A stretch of DNA of 13,170 nucleotides, from the NCBI GenBank assembly GCA_002419145.1, contig DIFN01000039.1, positions 1 to 13,170 on the forward strand. The letters are read 5' to 3'. Shown piece by piece: positions 1-6,308 of this stretch. Source of the stretch: Mageeibacillus sp. UBA5747. GTDB lineage: Bacteria > Bacillota > Clostridia > Saccharofermentanales > UBA5734. Each line of letters opens with the position of its first letter. The stretch's first letter is position 1. Below the pieces are notes generated by a model. The model had not been told where the DNA came from and did not search any database. It saw only the letters and a program-made list of their open reading frames with translations. Made by a program: the position numbers and the translations under genes.

Positions 1-411
1 TGCTTTCACTCATGCGGCAGCTGCATGAAGAACCGGGGCATCGTTGATACCGTCACCCATGTAGCCAACTACGTGCTTTCTCATTTTCAAGGTCAGAGTA
101 ATGCGTTCTTTCTGGTTGGGATCCACTTCCGATAAAAGGCTTGTGTTCTCAACAGCATTCCAAAGTGCTTCATCGCTCGTTTTAATCAGTTCCGCGCCAG
201 TCAGTGTGCCAGTGACTGTTCATCCGCTACCGGGTGCTGCACTTTAGCCGGTACTACCTTCCGGGCAATTCCCAAGACTCGATAGTTCTTGTCACTCCAC
301 ACCTCAAATTACTTTTGAATATTTTCTGTGAATGTTTGATCCAGCGGTCGAATATCCGATCCGACTTGAATCTGATCGCAACTATCGCTTCTAAACGTGC
401 AGACCGGTTTT
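1..411 (-). pseudogene. Remnant of MgtA-type magnesium-translocating P-type ATPase
   Basis: Reading the minus strand from about 411 down to 1, three collinear pieces of a P-type Mg2+ ATPase can be seen in shifting frames. The first (about 400-309) reads CDQIQVGSDIRPLD and ends at a TAA stop. The second (about 308-205, same frame after the stop) reads WSDKNYRVLGIARKVVP...VADEQSLAH and ends at TGA. The third (about 225-1, another frame) reads LTGAELIKTSDEALW, then DPNQKERI and VVGYMGDGINDAP, the hallmark hinge motif of P-type ATPases, with a TGA soon after. Compared with MgtA, the stretch between the second and third pieces, which should carry the DPPKE and TGD motifs, is missing (roughly 55-80 residues). 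With two in-frame stops, a frame change and an internal deletion, it cannot encode a working pump. It continues off the left edge. Family assignment rests on recalled motifs, not a search. Confidence 0.85.
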
Positions 412-813
412 TCACCGTCTGGCCTGACTGGGCGTTTCGCCCGTGATCCGGTGGAAGATTTTGCTGAAATAGTTTGAGTCCTGATAGCCGACGGCAAAGG
501 CAATGTCTGTGACTCGCATGTTGGTGGTGTTTAGTAATTCCAAGGCTTTGGTTATCCGGATGCGCGTCAGGTACTCGATGAAGCTTTCGCCAGTTTCCTG
601 GCTCAGGATGGAGGACAGGTAATTGGGGGTGATTTTGACATGACTGGCAACGTTTGCCAGGCACAGCCCCACGTCGGAATAGTGTTGGTTGATGTATTCC
701 TTGGCGATGGCAACAATGGTGGAGTAGCGATAGTTTTTTTGCCGGTCGCGGATCTCAATGGCTGCCTCGAGGATAGATTTGAGGGATGATCCGAACCGGT
801 CAATATGATCCAC
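412..813 (-). pseudogene. C-terminal fragment of an AraC-family (YesN-like) regulator
   Basis: The minus-strand frame encodes about 133 residues (nominal GTG start at 813; the frame stays open only five codons further, to a TGA). Nearly all of it is the double helix-turn-helix AraC DNA-binding domain: IAKEYINQHYSD, then the first HTH around VASHVKITPNYLSSIL, GESFIEYLTRIRI, and the second HTH with the family signature IAFAVGYQDSNYFSKIFHRITGETP, ending normally at ARR. YesN-type response regulators and ligand-binding AraC proteins have a large N-terminal sensor or receiver domain; none is present. The 5' end instead runs straight into sequence antisense to the neighbouring aldehyde dehydrogenase. 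I read it as a 5'-truncated pseudogene, although a free DNA-binding domain could still be made. No clear ribosome binding site precedes the GTG. Confidence 0.8.
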
Positions 814-1877
814 GTCTTGGGCCCATTCCAGTCACATATGAACCCTACGGCGTGGCGGCAATCATCGCCCCCTACAATTTTCCGCTCCATTTGCTGACTC
901 GAAGCCTGGCCCCTGCACTGGCTGCAGGCAATACTTGCGTCATGAAGGCGTCTTCCTATACCCCAACAACGACAGCCATTATGGCCGAGATTTTCCACGA
1001 AGCGGGCTTTCCGGCCGGTTCGGTCAATGTGATTCATGGCCTTGGCAGCACTGTCGGCAAAGCCATGGCTAGTCATCGCGATGTAGATGTCATAGGCTTT
1101 ACGGGATCAGAACAAACCGGTCGTGAGCTGATGAAAATTTCATCTCAGTCACAAGTGATCAAAAAGTGTATCCTCGAGCTGGGCGGCAAAGGCGCTGCCA
1201 TCGTGATGCCGGATGCGGACCTGGACATTGCTACGGACTGCCAGGTTGAAGGTTTCACTTTCAACCAGGGAGAGGTCTGCTGTGCGATCACCCGCGTGAT
1301 TCTCCACAATTCCATCTATGACCAGTATTTGAAGTTATTGTCTGAGAAGCTGGATAAAATCAAAATTGGCGATCCTTTGGATCCGGAAACCAGGATGGGC
1401 TGCCTAATCAGTGAGGCGCAGGTGAATAAAATCGAAAGCTACGTCAAGACAGCAATCGAATCTGGTGCCAAGCTGGTTTATGGTGGCGAACGGTACACCG
1501 AAGGCGTCTGCAAGGATGGCCCTTTCTACAGACCAACAATTCTCGGCGAAATCGAATCACAAATGCCCATTTGTCAGGAAGAGGTCTTTGGCCCTGTGCT
1601 CAGCGTGATTCGCTACGACAACCTTGAAGAAGCCATTGAAATTGCCAACGACACCGATTTTGGCTTAGGGGCCAATATCTTTACCGAAAATTTGAAGGCA
1701 GCCTATCGCATGGCACAAAAGCTGAATGCGGGATCAGTCTGGGTGAATCTGCCTAATGGCATGCATATGGCCTGCCCCTTTGGCGGCAATAAAAACAGCG
1801 GCATGGGGCGTGAATATGGTACCTATGGTCTTCATGAGTATTTGAAAATCAAGAACAACATGTGGCGGATGCATTGA
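786..1877 (+). pseudogene. NAD(P)-dependent aldehyde dehydrogenase, N-terminally truncated
   Basis: This 363-residue open frame is a clear aldehyde dehydrogenase superfamily member lacking about the first 110-130 residues of the usual 470-490. Homology begins abruptly at TYEPYGVAAIIAPYNFP (Asn31, transition-state Asn). It continues with the cofactor-binding Lys54 (CVMKAS), GFTGSEQTG at 104-112, the general-base Glu131 (ELGGK), the catalytic thiol Cys165 (NQGEVCC; Cys166 is adjacent), and EEVFGPV, and it ends normally. The ATG at 786 lies inside the antisense of the AraC fragment and has no convincing ribosome binding site, so it is the first possible start rather than a likely native one. Part of the cofactor-binding domain is missing, so activity is doubtful although the remaining 1 kb has no stop. 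It leads a closely spaced run with the next three genes (25-base gap to the first). The natural substrate cannot be inferred. Confidence 0.85.
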
Positions 1878-1902
1878 TGAAATTTTTAATGGAGTATGTC
1901 AA

Positions 1903-2118
1903 ATGGATATTTCGACCGAAACAACCATCGAGGAATTGCTCGCAAATATCCCTGGGTCAGAAACATTTTTGACGGACCTTGGAATTCGCTGCATCAAATG
2001 TGGAGCACCAGTCTGGGATACGCTGCAAGAAAGCGCAGAACGAGTAAAAATCACCGAAGACCAGCTGTCTCAGATTATCTCCACTTTGAAGAAGATGGCT
2101 GCTGAACACCAGACTTGA
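1903..2118 (+). CDS. DUF1858-type small redox-disulfide protein
   Basis: A 71-residue protein with the pattern of DUF1858 (hybrid-cluster-protein-associated redox disulfide domain). An N-terminal TTIEELLANIPGSETFLTDLGI helix region precedes a conserved CxxC (Cys30, Cys33, in RCIKCGAP), and helices follow that usually carry hydrophobic and acidic positions. The family is common in anaerobes as a stand-alone small protein and is thought to have a thiol redox or metal-binding role; its biochemical function is not firmly established. Start choice: ATG 1903 is preceded by GGAG with eight-base spacing. It lies 25 bases after the aldehyde dehydrogenase and 31 before the oxidoreductase, so it is probably co-transcribed with them. 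An overlapping ORF in another frame (1896-2105) shows no family pattern and was ignored. Confidence 0.85.
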   Translation: MDISTETTIEELLANIPGSETFLTDLGIRCIKCGAPVWDTLQESAERVKITEDQLSQIISTLKKMAAEHQT

Positions 2119-2149
2119 TGCTCGAGCAGTCATTTGGAAAGGTCAGCTC

Positions 2150-3136
2150 ATGCAACCCTATCGCTTTGGTATTGTCGGAACCGGAATGATTGCAAACAAA
2201 TTTGCTGAGGCTGCGAAGGTCTTGGGCGATCGAATGATCGTCCAGGCTGTATCCTCGCGAACGCTGGCAAAAGCGCAGGATTTTTCTGACCGGCATGGGA
2301 TCCCTGATGTGTATGGCAGCTATGAAGACATGGCCTTGGCTACGGACATCGATGTGGCCTATATTGCGACCCCCCATAATTTCCATCTCGCCCACATGGA
2401 GCTGTATGCTGCCCATCACAAGCATATCCTGTGCGAGAAGCCCATTGTGGTGAATGAGGCTGAAGCGACACGGCTGCTTCAGTTATCAGAGCGGTATAAG
2501 ATTTTTATCATGGAGGCCTACTGGTCGATCTTTGTGCCTGCCTTTGCCAAATTCCAAGAGCTTTTTTCGCTGCGTGGTTCAGACCGCTGGGATTTTCTCA
2601 GGTCCGAAATTGGCTTCAGCCACCCCGGAGACCGAGGCTTGCGCAAGGTCGATCCCGCCCTTGCTGGCGGTGCCCTGCTGGATGTTGGTGTGTACAACCT
2701 GATGATCGCAGCGGAAGTGTTTGGATATGGATTCCAAATTACCGATGTCCACACCATCAAGAATGAACAAGGCATTGATGTGTTCGATGCTTTCACTCTA
2801 GATCACGGCAACGGCAGGAAGAGCTACAACATCTGTACGGTCAAGGGCAAGATGACCAACGAGTTGATTGTCTTTGGCCCAGAAGGCTGCCTGATCTTAA
2901 AGAATTTCCTGGGCAGCCAGTCCGTTGTTGAAGACCGGCTTGGTGAAACGCCCGTTGAATACCAATTTCCGTTTCTGGCTAATGGCTACGAATATGAGAT
3001 CAACCATGTTTGTGATTGCCTGGATCAAGGTTTTCTCCAGAGCGATCAACTGCCACTGGCCAAAAGTGTCAAAATCATCCGGGCTGCTGACGTGATCAGG
3101 CAACGGATCGGATTGAAGTATGGTTTTGAAAACTGA
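2150..3136 (+). CDS. Gfo/Idh/MocA family NAD(P)-dependent oxidoreductase
   Basis: A 328-residue protein of the usual family length. The N-terminal Rossmann fold is marked by GIVGTGMIANKFA (residues 7-19) and YIATPHNFH (71-79). The family's catalytic/cofactor motif EKP is at 96-98 (ILCEKPIVVN). The C-terminal alpha/beta substrate domain includes MEAYWSIFVPAF (121-132) and GGALLDVGVYNL. These two segments resemble the dihydrodiol dehydrogenase / glucose-fructose oxidoreductase-like branch, which oxidises or reduces cyclic diols or sugars using NAD(P). The exact substrate is unknown. GGAAAGG lies just upstream of ATG 2150. The gene sits between the DUF1858 gene and the cupin gene with gaps of 31 and 23 bases, which fits one transcript. 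It appears intact, unlike the dehydrogenase at the head of the run. Confidence 0.9.
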   Translation: MQPYRFGIVGTGMIANKFAEAAKVLGDRMIVQAVSSRTLAKAQDFSDRHGIPDVYGSYEDMALATDIDVAYIATPHNFHLAHMELYAAHHKHILCEKPIVVNEAEATRLLQLSERYKIFIMEAYWSIFVPAFAKFQELFSLRGSDRWDFLRSEIGFSHPGDRGLRKVDPALAGGALLDVGVYNLMIAAEVFGYGFQITDVHTIKNEQGIDVFDAFTLDHGNGRKSYNICTVKGKMTNELIVFGPEGCLILKNFLGSQSVVEDRLGETPVEYQFPFLANGYEYEINHVCDCLDQGFLQSDQLPLAKSVKIIRAADVIRQRIGLKYGFEN

Positions 3137-3159
3137 AAGCATCGGACAGGGAGGATTCC

Positions 3160-3504
3160 ATGCATCATAAACGAGTTGAAAACCGCCTCGATCAACGGAT
3201 CAATCTGAGGGGTGGCCATGGTACGATCGATATGTACCACCTGTTTGAAGAATCCGAAATGCTGGGCAAAGCCAAGATGTGCACAAGACTGGTGGTTCAT
3301 CCCCAATGTTCGATCGGCAGTCATCCACACAACCCAGAAGCAGAGATTTACTACGTGATTTCCGGAACTCTCGAAATGGATGATAATGGCCAAACAATGA
3401 TCATGGAAGCTGGCGATATCATGTTCACCGGCCAAGGTGAAAGCCATGGCCTGAGGAATCCTTCTGATCATGATGCAGAGGTTTTTACCATCATCCTCAC
3501 TTGA
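3160..3504 (+). CDS. Small single-domain cupin protein
   Basis: A 114-residue single cupin barrel. Motif 1 is complete: His55, His57 and Glu62 in SHPHNPEAEIYYVISG, with Gly69 closing the motif. Motif 2 is GDIMFTGQGESHGLRN with His96 as the fourth expected metal ligand. Together these give a 3-His/1-Glu site, so metal binding is likely. Such small cupins act as sugar isomerases or epimerases, dioxygenases or simple binding proteins; the sequence does not tell which. A strong GGGAGG-like ribosome binding site (ACAGGGAGGATTCC) precedes ATG 3160. It is the last gene of the run, 23 bases after the oxidoreductase, and is followed by a strong terminator. Its location suggests a role on the same, probably sugar-like, metabolite. 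Confidence 0.88.
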   Translation: MHHKRVENRLDQRINLRGGHGTIDMYHLFEESEMLGKAKMCTRLVVHPQCSIGSHPHNPEAEIYYVISGTLEMDDNGQTMIMEAGDIMFTGQGESHGLRNPSDHDAEVFTIILT

Positions 3505-3531
3505 GTAACACCCTGATAGATTCCCTCCTCA

Positions 3532-3564
3532 AAAAAACTCCGGTTTGGTGGACCGGAGTTTTTT
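3532..3564 (+). terminator. Rho-independent terminator, probably bidirectional
   Basis: A perfect 13-bp stem pairs AAAAAACTCCGGT (3532-3544) with ACCGGAGTTTTTT (3552-3564) around a 7-base loop. There is a T-run after the stem on the plus strand and, because the 5' arm starts with A residues, also one on the minus strand. It lies 27 bases past the cupin stop and closes the plus-strand gene run. Its right edge touches the stop codon of the IS630 remnant read from the other strand, so it can also terminate that direction. Confidence 0.92.
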
Positions 3565-3770
3565 AAAGTTTCAAATCACGGTTCAAATATTCATCTGGAT
3601 TATATTCCGGTGAGTATGGCGACAGATAGAACAGCTCGATACAGGCGTTTTTCCAACCGGCGTAGCCTTTGATGTAATTGGCGTAGACAGCATCCTGTCT
3701 ATGCGCACGCTTGACCGGGCGCTGGATGCTCAATCCCCAGCGATCCGAATCAGATATGGTTCAGCTTGAG
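3563..3770 (-). pseudogene. IS630-family transposase remnant, internally deleted
   Basis: Read on the minus strand, TISDSDRWGLSIQRPVKRAHRQD resembles the end of the helix-turn-helix region of IS630 transposases. It is followed without a frame break by AGWKNACIELFYLSPYSPE and NPDEYLNRDLKL, then a TAA at 3563-3565. The latter is the typical C-terminal end of the IS630 DDE domain, and the Glu of NPDE is the usual third catalytic acid. The intervening catalytic core with the first two Asp residues is missing (on the order of 150-200 residues), and a TGA interrupts the frame just upstream of TISD. No complete element or terminal inverted repeat could be delimited, so this is a scar of an old insertion rather than an active element. 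It sits between the cupin terminator and the pirin region. Confidence 0.8.
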
Positions 3771-4046
3771 ACAAAAAAATAATCCAAAATCTCGCCCGAG
3801 AATGGAACACCGTCTCGGTCATATAGCGCATACCTGGCTTATGTACTCGAGCTGGTCAAGAGACAGCCGGAGCAGGACAGGTGACTGGTTGCGATGGTTT
3901 TGAAAGACTCGGTTCTTGCGACTGAAGATTGTGAGATTCCACACAACGATGCCAAATCTCATTGGCTCCATCCGAGTTCGTTTTGCTTCTCAGAACCCTT
4001 TCTGGCCAGATAATCGTCACGGTCAAAACCGCCTGGGACTGAATGG
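3771..4046. other. Stretch without a recognisable gene
   Basis: About 280 bases between the transposase remnant and the next open frame. Short frames exist on both strands (for example a 39-codon plus-strand frame from ATG 3895 and the tail of a 64-codon frame from 3916), but none has a good ribosome binding site or a family pattern I recognise. Part of it may be further decayed insertion-sequence or gene DNA. Confidence 0.5.
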
Positions 4047-4322
4047 TTGGTTCAAAGAAACATCAAAGATGTGGCTGGCATCGTGCAAAAGCGGTATGAT
4101 CTGGTTATGAAATTCCAGCAGAGGATGCAAGAAAATGCTGCGCGAAACTGGCCGCACAAGTTTGCCATCAGGAATTTCCTGACACCCCTGTTTTCGGAAT
4201 GGACCGCTGAGGAACACGCTTCAGGGAACCAGTTTGAGGTTTTAACGAAACCAGTTGATGGCCTGCTGGAGCAAAGAAGAAAAGATGCAGTTGGTTACAC
4301 TGCTCAAAAAACTAGGAGATGA
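4047..4322 (+). CDS. Unrecognised 91-residue open frame, possibly a gene remnant
   Basis: An open frame whose protein looks compositionally natural (a mix of helical charged stretches and aromatic residues: GIVQKRYDLVMKFQQRMQEN, then WPHKFAIRNFLTPLFSEW and EEHASGNQFEV). I cannot assign it to a family. The nominal start has no clear ribosome binding site, and the frame can be read a few codons further upstream, so it may be the tail of a longer, decayed gene. Its last bases overlap the pirin ribosome binding site (AGGAG at 4314-4318), and its stop lies just before the pirin ATG at 4328, as in an operon partner. It could equally be chance coding potential in a decayed region. No signal peptide or membrane segment is evident. 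Confidence 0.35.
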   Translation: MVQRNIKDVAGIVQKRYDLVMKFQQRMQENAARNWPHKFAIRNFLTPLFSEWTAEEHASGNQFEVLTKPVDGLLEQRRKDAVGYTAQKTRR

Positions 4323-4327
4323 AGAAT

Positions 4328-5170
4328 ATGGAACGTCAAGTGACACAGCAAGTCCGAGGCTTTAAAGCCATCGATGGTGCAGGCGTGCACTTGGTCCGGG
4401 TACTGGGCCATTCAACCGTCGATGGGTATGACCCCATTCTCATGCTGGATTCTTTTGACAGCACCAATCCCGATGACTATATCGCCGGTTTCCCCATGCA
4501 CCCCCACCGGGGTATTGAGACCATCAGCTATATCTATCAGGGTGGCATGCATCACAAAGACAGCCTGGGGAATGAAGATGCCATCGGCAGCGGAGAGGTA
4601 CAGTGGATGACTGCCGGTTCCGGGATCATGCATGAAGAAAAACTGCCGGCTTCACCGCGGATGCTGGGCGTTCAGCTGTGGCTCAATTTGCCGGCCAAGG
4701 ACAAAATGGTCCCCCCGTCTTACCGCAGCATCAAGGCCGAGGCCATCCCGGAAATCCCTCTGGTGGGCGGCAAGCTGCGTTTGCTGGCCGGACACTATGG
4801 AGACCATGCCGGGCATGTCAGCAAATATTTACCACTCGATTACTATGACGTCCATCTGAATTCCGGCGCTTCCGTGGAGATCGAGACAGATCCGGAGCGG
4901 TCGATCCTGGTTTTCACCCTGTCAGGCGACGCCTGGGTGGGAGGTGAGCTGATCCAGGAAAAAACCGCGGCAAAACTCTCGTCTGGTGATCATGTGACCA
5001 TCAAAGCTGGGACACAGAAGGCCCAGGTCCTGTTTATCAGTTCAAAACGGCTGGATGAGCCTGTGGCCTGGGGTGGCCCGATCGTGATGAACACCCGGGC
5101 GGAGCTTCAAAAGGCTTTTGATGACCTCAATCAGGGTACTTTTTTACAGACAGCGATGACCTACGAATGA
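4328..5170 (+). CDS. Pirin family bicupin protein
   Basis: A 280-residue pirin-family protein of normal length. The N-terminal cupin carries the metal site: His58 and His60 (FPMHPHRGIETISY) and His102/Glu104 (GSGIMHEEKL), matching the 3-His/1-Glu ligands of pirins. QLWLNLPAKDKM is the typical linker, and the C-terminal cupin (LLAGHYGDHAGHV... to the end) lacks metal ligands, as is usual. Bacterial pirins include quercetin 2,3-dioxygenases (YhaK/YhhW-like) and proteins of unknown function, so the activity here is open. Start choice: AGGAG at 4314-4318 directly abuts an ATG at 4319, too close for initiation. ATG 4328 has ideal nine-base spacing and gives the expected MERQVTQQVRGF start. A hairpin follows downstream at 5286. 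Confidence 0.9.
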   Translation: MERQVTQQVRGFKAIDGAGVHLVRVLGHSTVDGYDPILMLDSFDSTNPDDYIAGFPMHPHRGIETISYIYQGGMHHKDSLGNEDAIGSGEVQWMTAGSGIMHEEKLPASPRMLGVQLWLNLPAKDKMVPPSYRSIKAEAIPEIPLVGGKLRLLAGHYGDHAGHVSKYLPLDYYDVHLNSGASVEIETDPERSILVFTLSGDAWVGGELIQEKTAAKLSSGDHVTIKAGTQKAQVLFISSKRLDEPVAWGGPIVMNTRAELQKAFDDLNQGTFLQTAMTYE

Positions 5171-5285
5171 AACCGGTGCCAGGTAGGTGAAACTGCGATG
5201 AACACTGAGTTCATTACTGGTTTAGCGCAACAGGAGAATAGTCCGGCACGGCGCCAACTCCAAAAGGTTAACAGGCTAAAGAACA

Positions 5286-5335
5286 GGGGTGATGCCATGC
5301 TTCTGTTTCATGGGCATCACCCCGGATCCGTTTTT
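5286..5335 (+). terminator. Possible terminator after the pirin gene
   Basis: An 11-bp perfect stem pairs GGGGTGATGCC (5286-5296) with GGCATCACCCC (5313-5323), extended inward by 3 bp past a single-base bulge. The five-T run begins only seven bases after the stem (5331-5335), which is not ideal. It lies between the convergent pirin and rubredoxin-like genes, about 115 bases after the pirin stop, where a plus-strand terminator is expected. There is no T-run on the minus-strand side. Confidence 0.55.
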
Positions 5336-5363
5336 ACAAGTCAGGTATATACTCAGGAAGGGC

Positions 5364-5693
5364 TTACCATTTGCCCTTTTTCAGGTGCTGTTCGATCTCA
5401 GCTTTACTTCTTTGCTTGATGACCCAGGCGTCCTGGTGCGCTTTCTTGAAAACTGCGACACAGGCTGGATCCAGGTTCAGTTCCATGCCTTCTTTGGCCA
5501 GGTCTTTGATTTTCATCGCCAGTTGGACGATTTCCATGTGAATGTCATTGGTGCGGTCTGATTCGAACACTTTTTTTGCGTCTTCCTCAGAAAGCGCGAC
5601 GAACTTCTCCTTGCCTTGCCCACATTTGGGACAGATGTCCGGTGCTTCCAGGCCTTCGTGCATGTAACCACAGATTGTACATTTCCACAACAT
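5364..5693 (-). CDS. Rubredoxin-like domain protein with helical C-terminal domain
   Basis: A 109-residue protein. Residues 1-30 form a rubredoxin-type iron (or zinc) knuckle pair: Cys5 and Cys8 (WKCTICGYMHEG), then Cys21 and Cys24 (DICPKCGQGKEKF). The remaining 75 residues look helical (TNDIHMEIVQLAMKIKDLAKEGMELNLDPACVAVFKKAHQDAWVIKQ), ending in KKGKW. This two-part layout is familiar from small clostridial proteins annotated as rubredoxin or rubrerythrin-like, presumed to act in electron transfer or oxidative-stress defence. The C-terminal part lacks obvious ferritin-like ExxH di-iron motifs, so it is not a full rubrerythrin. A good ribosome binding site (AGGTGGAG) lies five or so bases before ATG 5693. 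It is 128 bases downstream of the arg operon on the same strand, with no clear terminator between, so some read-through is possible. Confidence 0.85.
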   Translation of the reverse strand: MLWKCTICGYMHEGLEAPDICPKCGQGKEKFVALSEEDAKKVFESDRTNDIHMEIVQLAMKIKDLAKEGMELNLDPACVAVFKKAHQDAWVIKQRSKAEIEQHLKKGKW

Positions 5694-5821
5694 AATTCTC
5701 CACCTCTCCTGGTTAAAATGTCATTTCCTCGACTCAATCATCAAGGCTTGGTTCTAGCATAACCTGCTCGCTTCGTTTTTGCCAGCAGCAGTGGGCTCTT
5801 TGTTATTGGACCCGCTCCCGA

Positions 5822-6295
5822 TCACAACACTTTGCGGAATAAACCTCTTGGGTATCCCCGGCTGGTGTCGGTCTCGATCAGGGTGAATCCGCGTGCCTGG
5901 TAAAAACTGACAAGAGTCTCGTTGGTCAGTGCCGTGTGGAGCTCGACCATCCGGAAACCCTCGCCTAAGAGCCAGGCTTCGGCAGCCTGGTACAGCAGGC
6001 GGCCGACCCCGGTTTGCTGCAGGTGGGGATGGACGGCGAACCGGGTAAAATAAGCCCGGTCCGGGCTCAGGCGGACCAGACGGACGGTGCCGATCAGGGT
6101 GTGCTTGTGTTCGGCGACGATGACGTGATCGCGCGCGATGTGCTGCTCAAGATCGGACACGGTTTCGGAAAATGCATCCAGGGGCGTGGTGATGCCAGAT
6201 TTGGCGGCATAGATCTGCATGGCCCATTGGATCAGTTTCAGGAGCTCTGCGCTATCAGACTGGACAGCTTGGCGCAAGGTGATGTCTGCGTGCAT
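5822..6295 (-). CDS. GNAT family N-acetyltransferase at the end of the arg operon
   Basis: A 157-residue GNAT acetyltransferase. The acetyl-CoA pyrophosphate-binding motif A is FAVHPHLQQTGVGRLL, with the Q/RxxGxG pattern at Gln93-Gly96-Gly98. It is preceded by the central strand GTVRLVRLSPDRAYFTRF and followed by ELHTALTNETLVSFYQARGF, the motif B region, and a distinctive TSRGYPRGLFRKVL tail. Start ATG 6295 is 13 bases after the argF stop and begins the expected HADITLRQA strand; the upstream frame is only argF antisense-frame extension. The ribosome binding site is weak, so translation is probably coupled to argF. Being last in argC-argB-argD-argF suggests an arginine-related substrate: a short-form N-acetylglutamate synthase is possible, since no argA or argJ is present here. 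A hitch-hiking acetyltransferase of unrelated function is the main alternative. Confidence 0.85.
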   Translation of the reverse strand: MHADITLRQAVQSDSAELLKLIQWAMQIYAAKSGITTPLDAFSETVSDLEQHIARDHVIVAEHKHTLIGTVRLVRLSPDRAYFTRFAVHPHLQQTGVGRLLYQAAEAWLLGEGFRMVELHTALTNETLVSFYQARGFTLIETDTSRGYPRGLFRKVL

Positions 6296-6308
6296 GGGGG
6301 CTGTACAC

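Noticed and set aside
603..1076. Minus-strand frame of 157 codons spanning the AraC and aldehyde dehydrogenase fragments
   Set aside because: It crosses two genes identified in other frames and has no domain pattern.
4319..4327. Upstream ATG as the pirin start
   Set aside because: It abuts the AGGAG with no spacing; the ATG at 4328 has proper spacing and gives the usual N-terminus.
5198..5419. Short plus-strand frame between pirin and the rubredoxin-like gene
   Set aside because: No ribosome binding site, overlaps the hairpin at 5286-5323 and runs into the antisense of the rubredoxin-like gene.
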